Positions 63,940 to 64,000 of a stretch of 64,000 nt of DNA are shown piece after piece (the stretch's first letter is position 1; each line of letters starts with the position of its first letter). The notes beneath the pieces were generated by a model. That model was not told where the DNA came from, made no database searches, and saw only the letters and a list, made by a program, of their open reading frames with translations. A program made the translations under genes and the position numbers. The DNA lies in assembly GCF_020708045.1 (NCBI RefSeq), contig NZ_JAJFES010000015.1, positions 1-64,000 on the forward strand, read 5' to 3'. Origin of the DNA: Massilia sp. IC2-278. Lineage in GTDB: Bacteria > Pseudomonadota > Gammaproteobacteria > Burkholderiales > Burkholderiaceae_D.

Positions 63940-64000
63940 AAGCTCGACTGTACATGGATGCCTGGCCTGGTATTACATGTCAAAACGTGCCGGTAACGAG

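Overview
This is a GC-rich chromosomal stretch from a betaproteobacterium, most likely Oxalobacteraceae (Massilia-like). The reasons are the codon bias, the HexR-controlled Entner-Doudoroff gene set, the density of two-component and chemotaxis proteins, and the family content. The assignment is inferred from gene content, not from a marker gene. No tRNA, rRNA, CRISPR array, intact insertion sequence or prophage was seen. Genes are tightly packed, with many 4-nt ATGA/GTGA overlaps.

Layout. 1-3050: a cut-off membrane sensor, a small hypothetical protein, a short LMW-phosphatase-like protein and an exported hydrolase. 3122-16706: central carbon metabolism. zwf-hexR and pgi-gluconolactonase lie on the minus strand and edd-eda on the plus strand, with HexR-like operators before zwf (two), pgi and edd. 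A giant CheB-CheR-PAS/GAF-histidine kinase-receiver fusion sits inside this block. 16835-20035: envelope proteins around a small accessory patch (about 17940-19418). The patch holds a truncated copy of a Vgr/Rhs-related metallopeptidase gene, an orphan gene, a decayed gene and the intact metallopeptidase. 20455-22137: a chemoreceptor. 22160-26441: a LytS/LytR-type two-component pair followed by a class C beta-lactamase and an acyltransferase. 26590-33648: esterase, sensor kinase, FAD oxidoreductase, a membrane-anchored XRE regulator with an exported partner, a VOC protein, a membrane protein and a hydrolase. 33677-36872: a MacA/MacB-like tripartite exporter. 37105-46579: rpiA, a lipoprotein, tandem duplicated membrane proteins, a DUF488 protein, yggX, argA and hrpA. 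46868-55437: PRC-barrel protein, a tiny basic ORF, a Tat-exported SDR, an NHL-propeller/M23-like fusion, a NarL-type two-component system and outer-membrane barrels. 55561-60826: a DUF2760-Hsp70-Hsp70 operon. 60973-63908: an apparently autoregulated GbsR/MarR operon with a DCC protein, a membrane protein and a membrane-fused epimerase.

Genes acting together. Zwf, a probable lactonase, Edd and Eda convert glucose-6-phosphate to pyruvate and glyceraldehyde-3-phosphate, with Pgi feeding in and HexR as the likely KDPG-responsive repressor. No classical 6-phosphogluconolactonase gene is present in the window, so the SMP-30-type lactonase may cover that step.

Non-coding structure. Three REP-like inverted pairs share a core (13904-13991, 39659-39768, 46605-46808). 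A 118-bp quasi-palindromic MITE-like element lies at 40691-40808. A clear intrinsic terminator follows eda. A promoter with an overlapping 7-4-7 palindrome precedes the GbsR-type gene. The least-characterised multigene systems here are the Hsp70 pair with DUF2760, the metallopeptidase accessory patch and the GbsR-DCC-epimerase operon.
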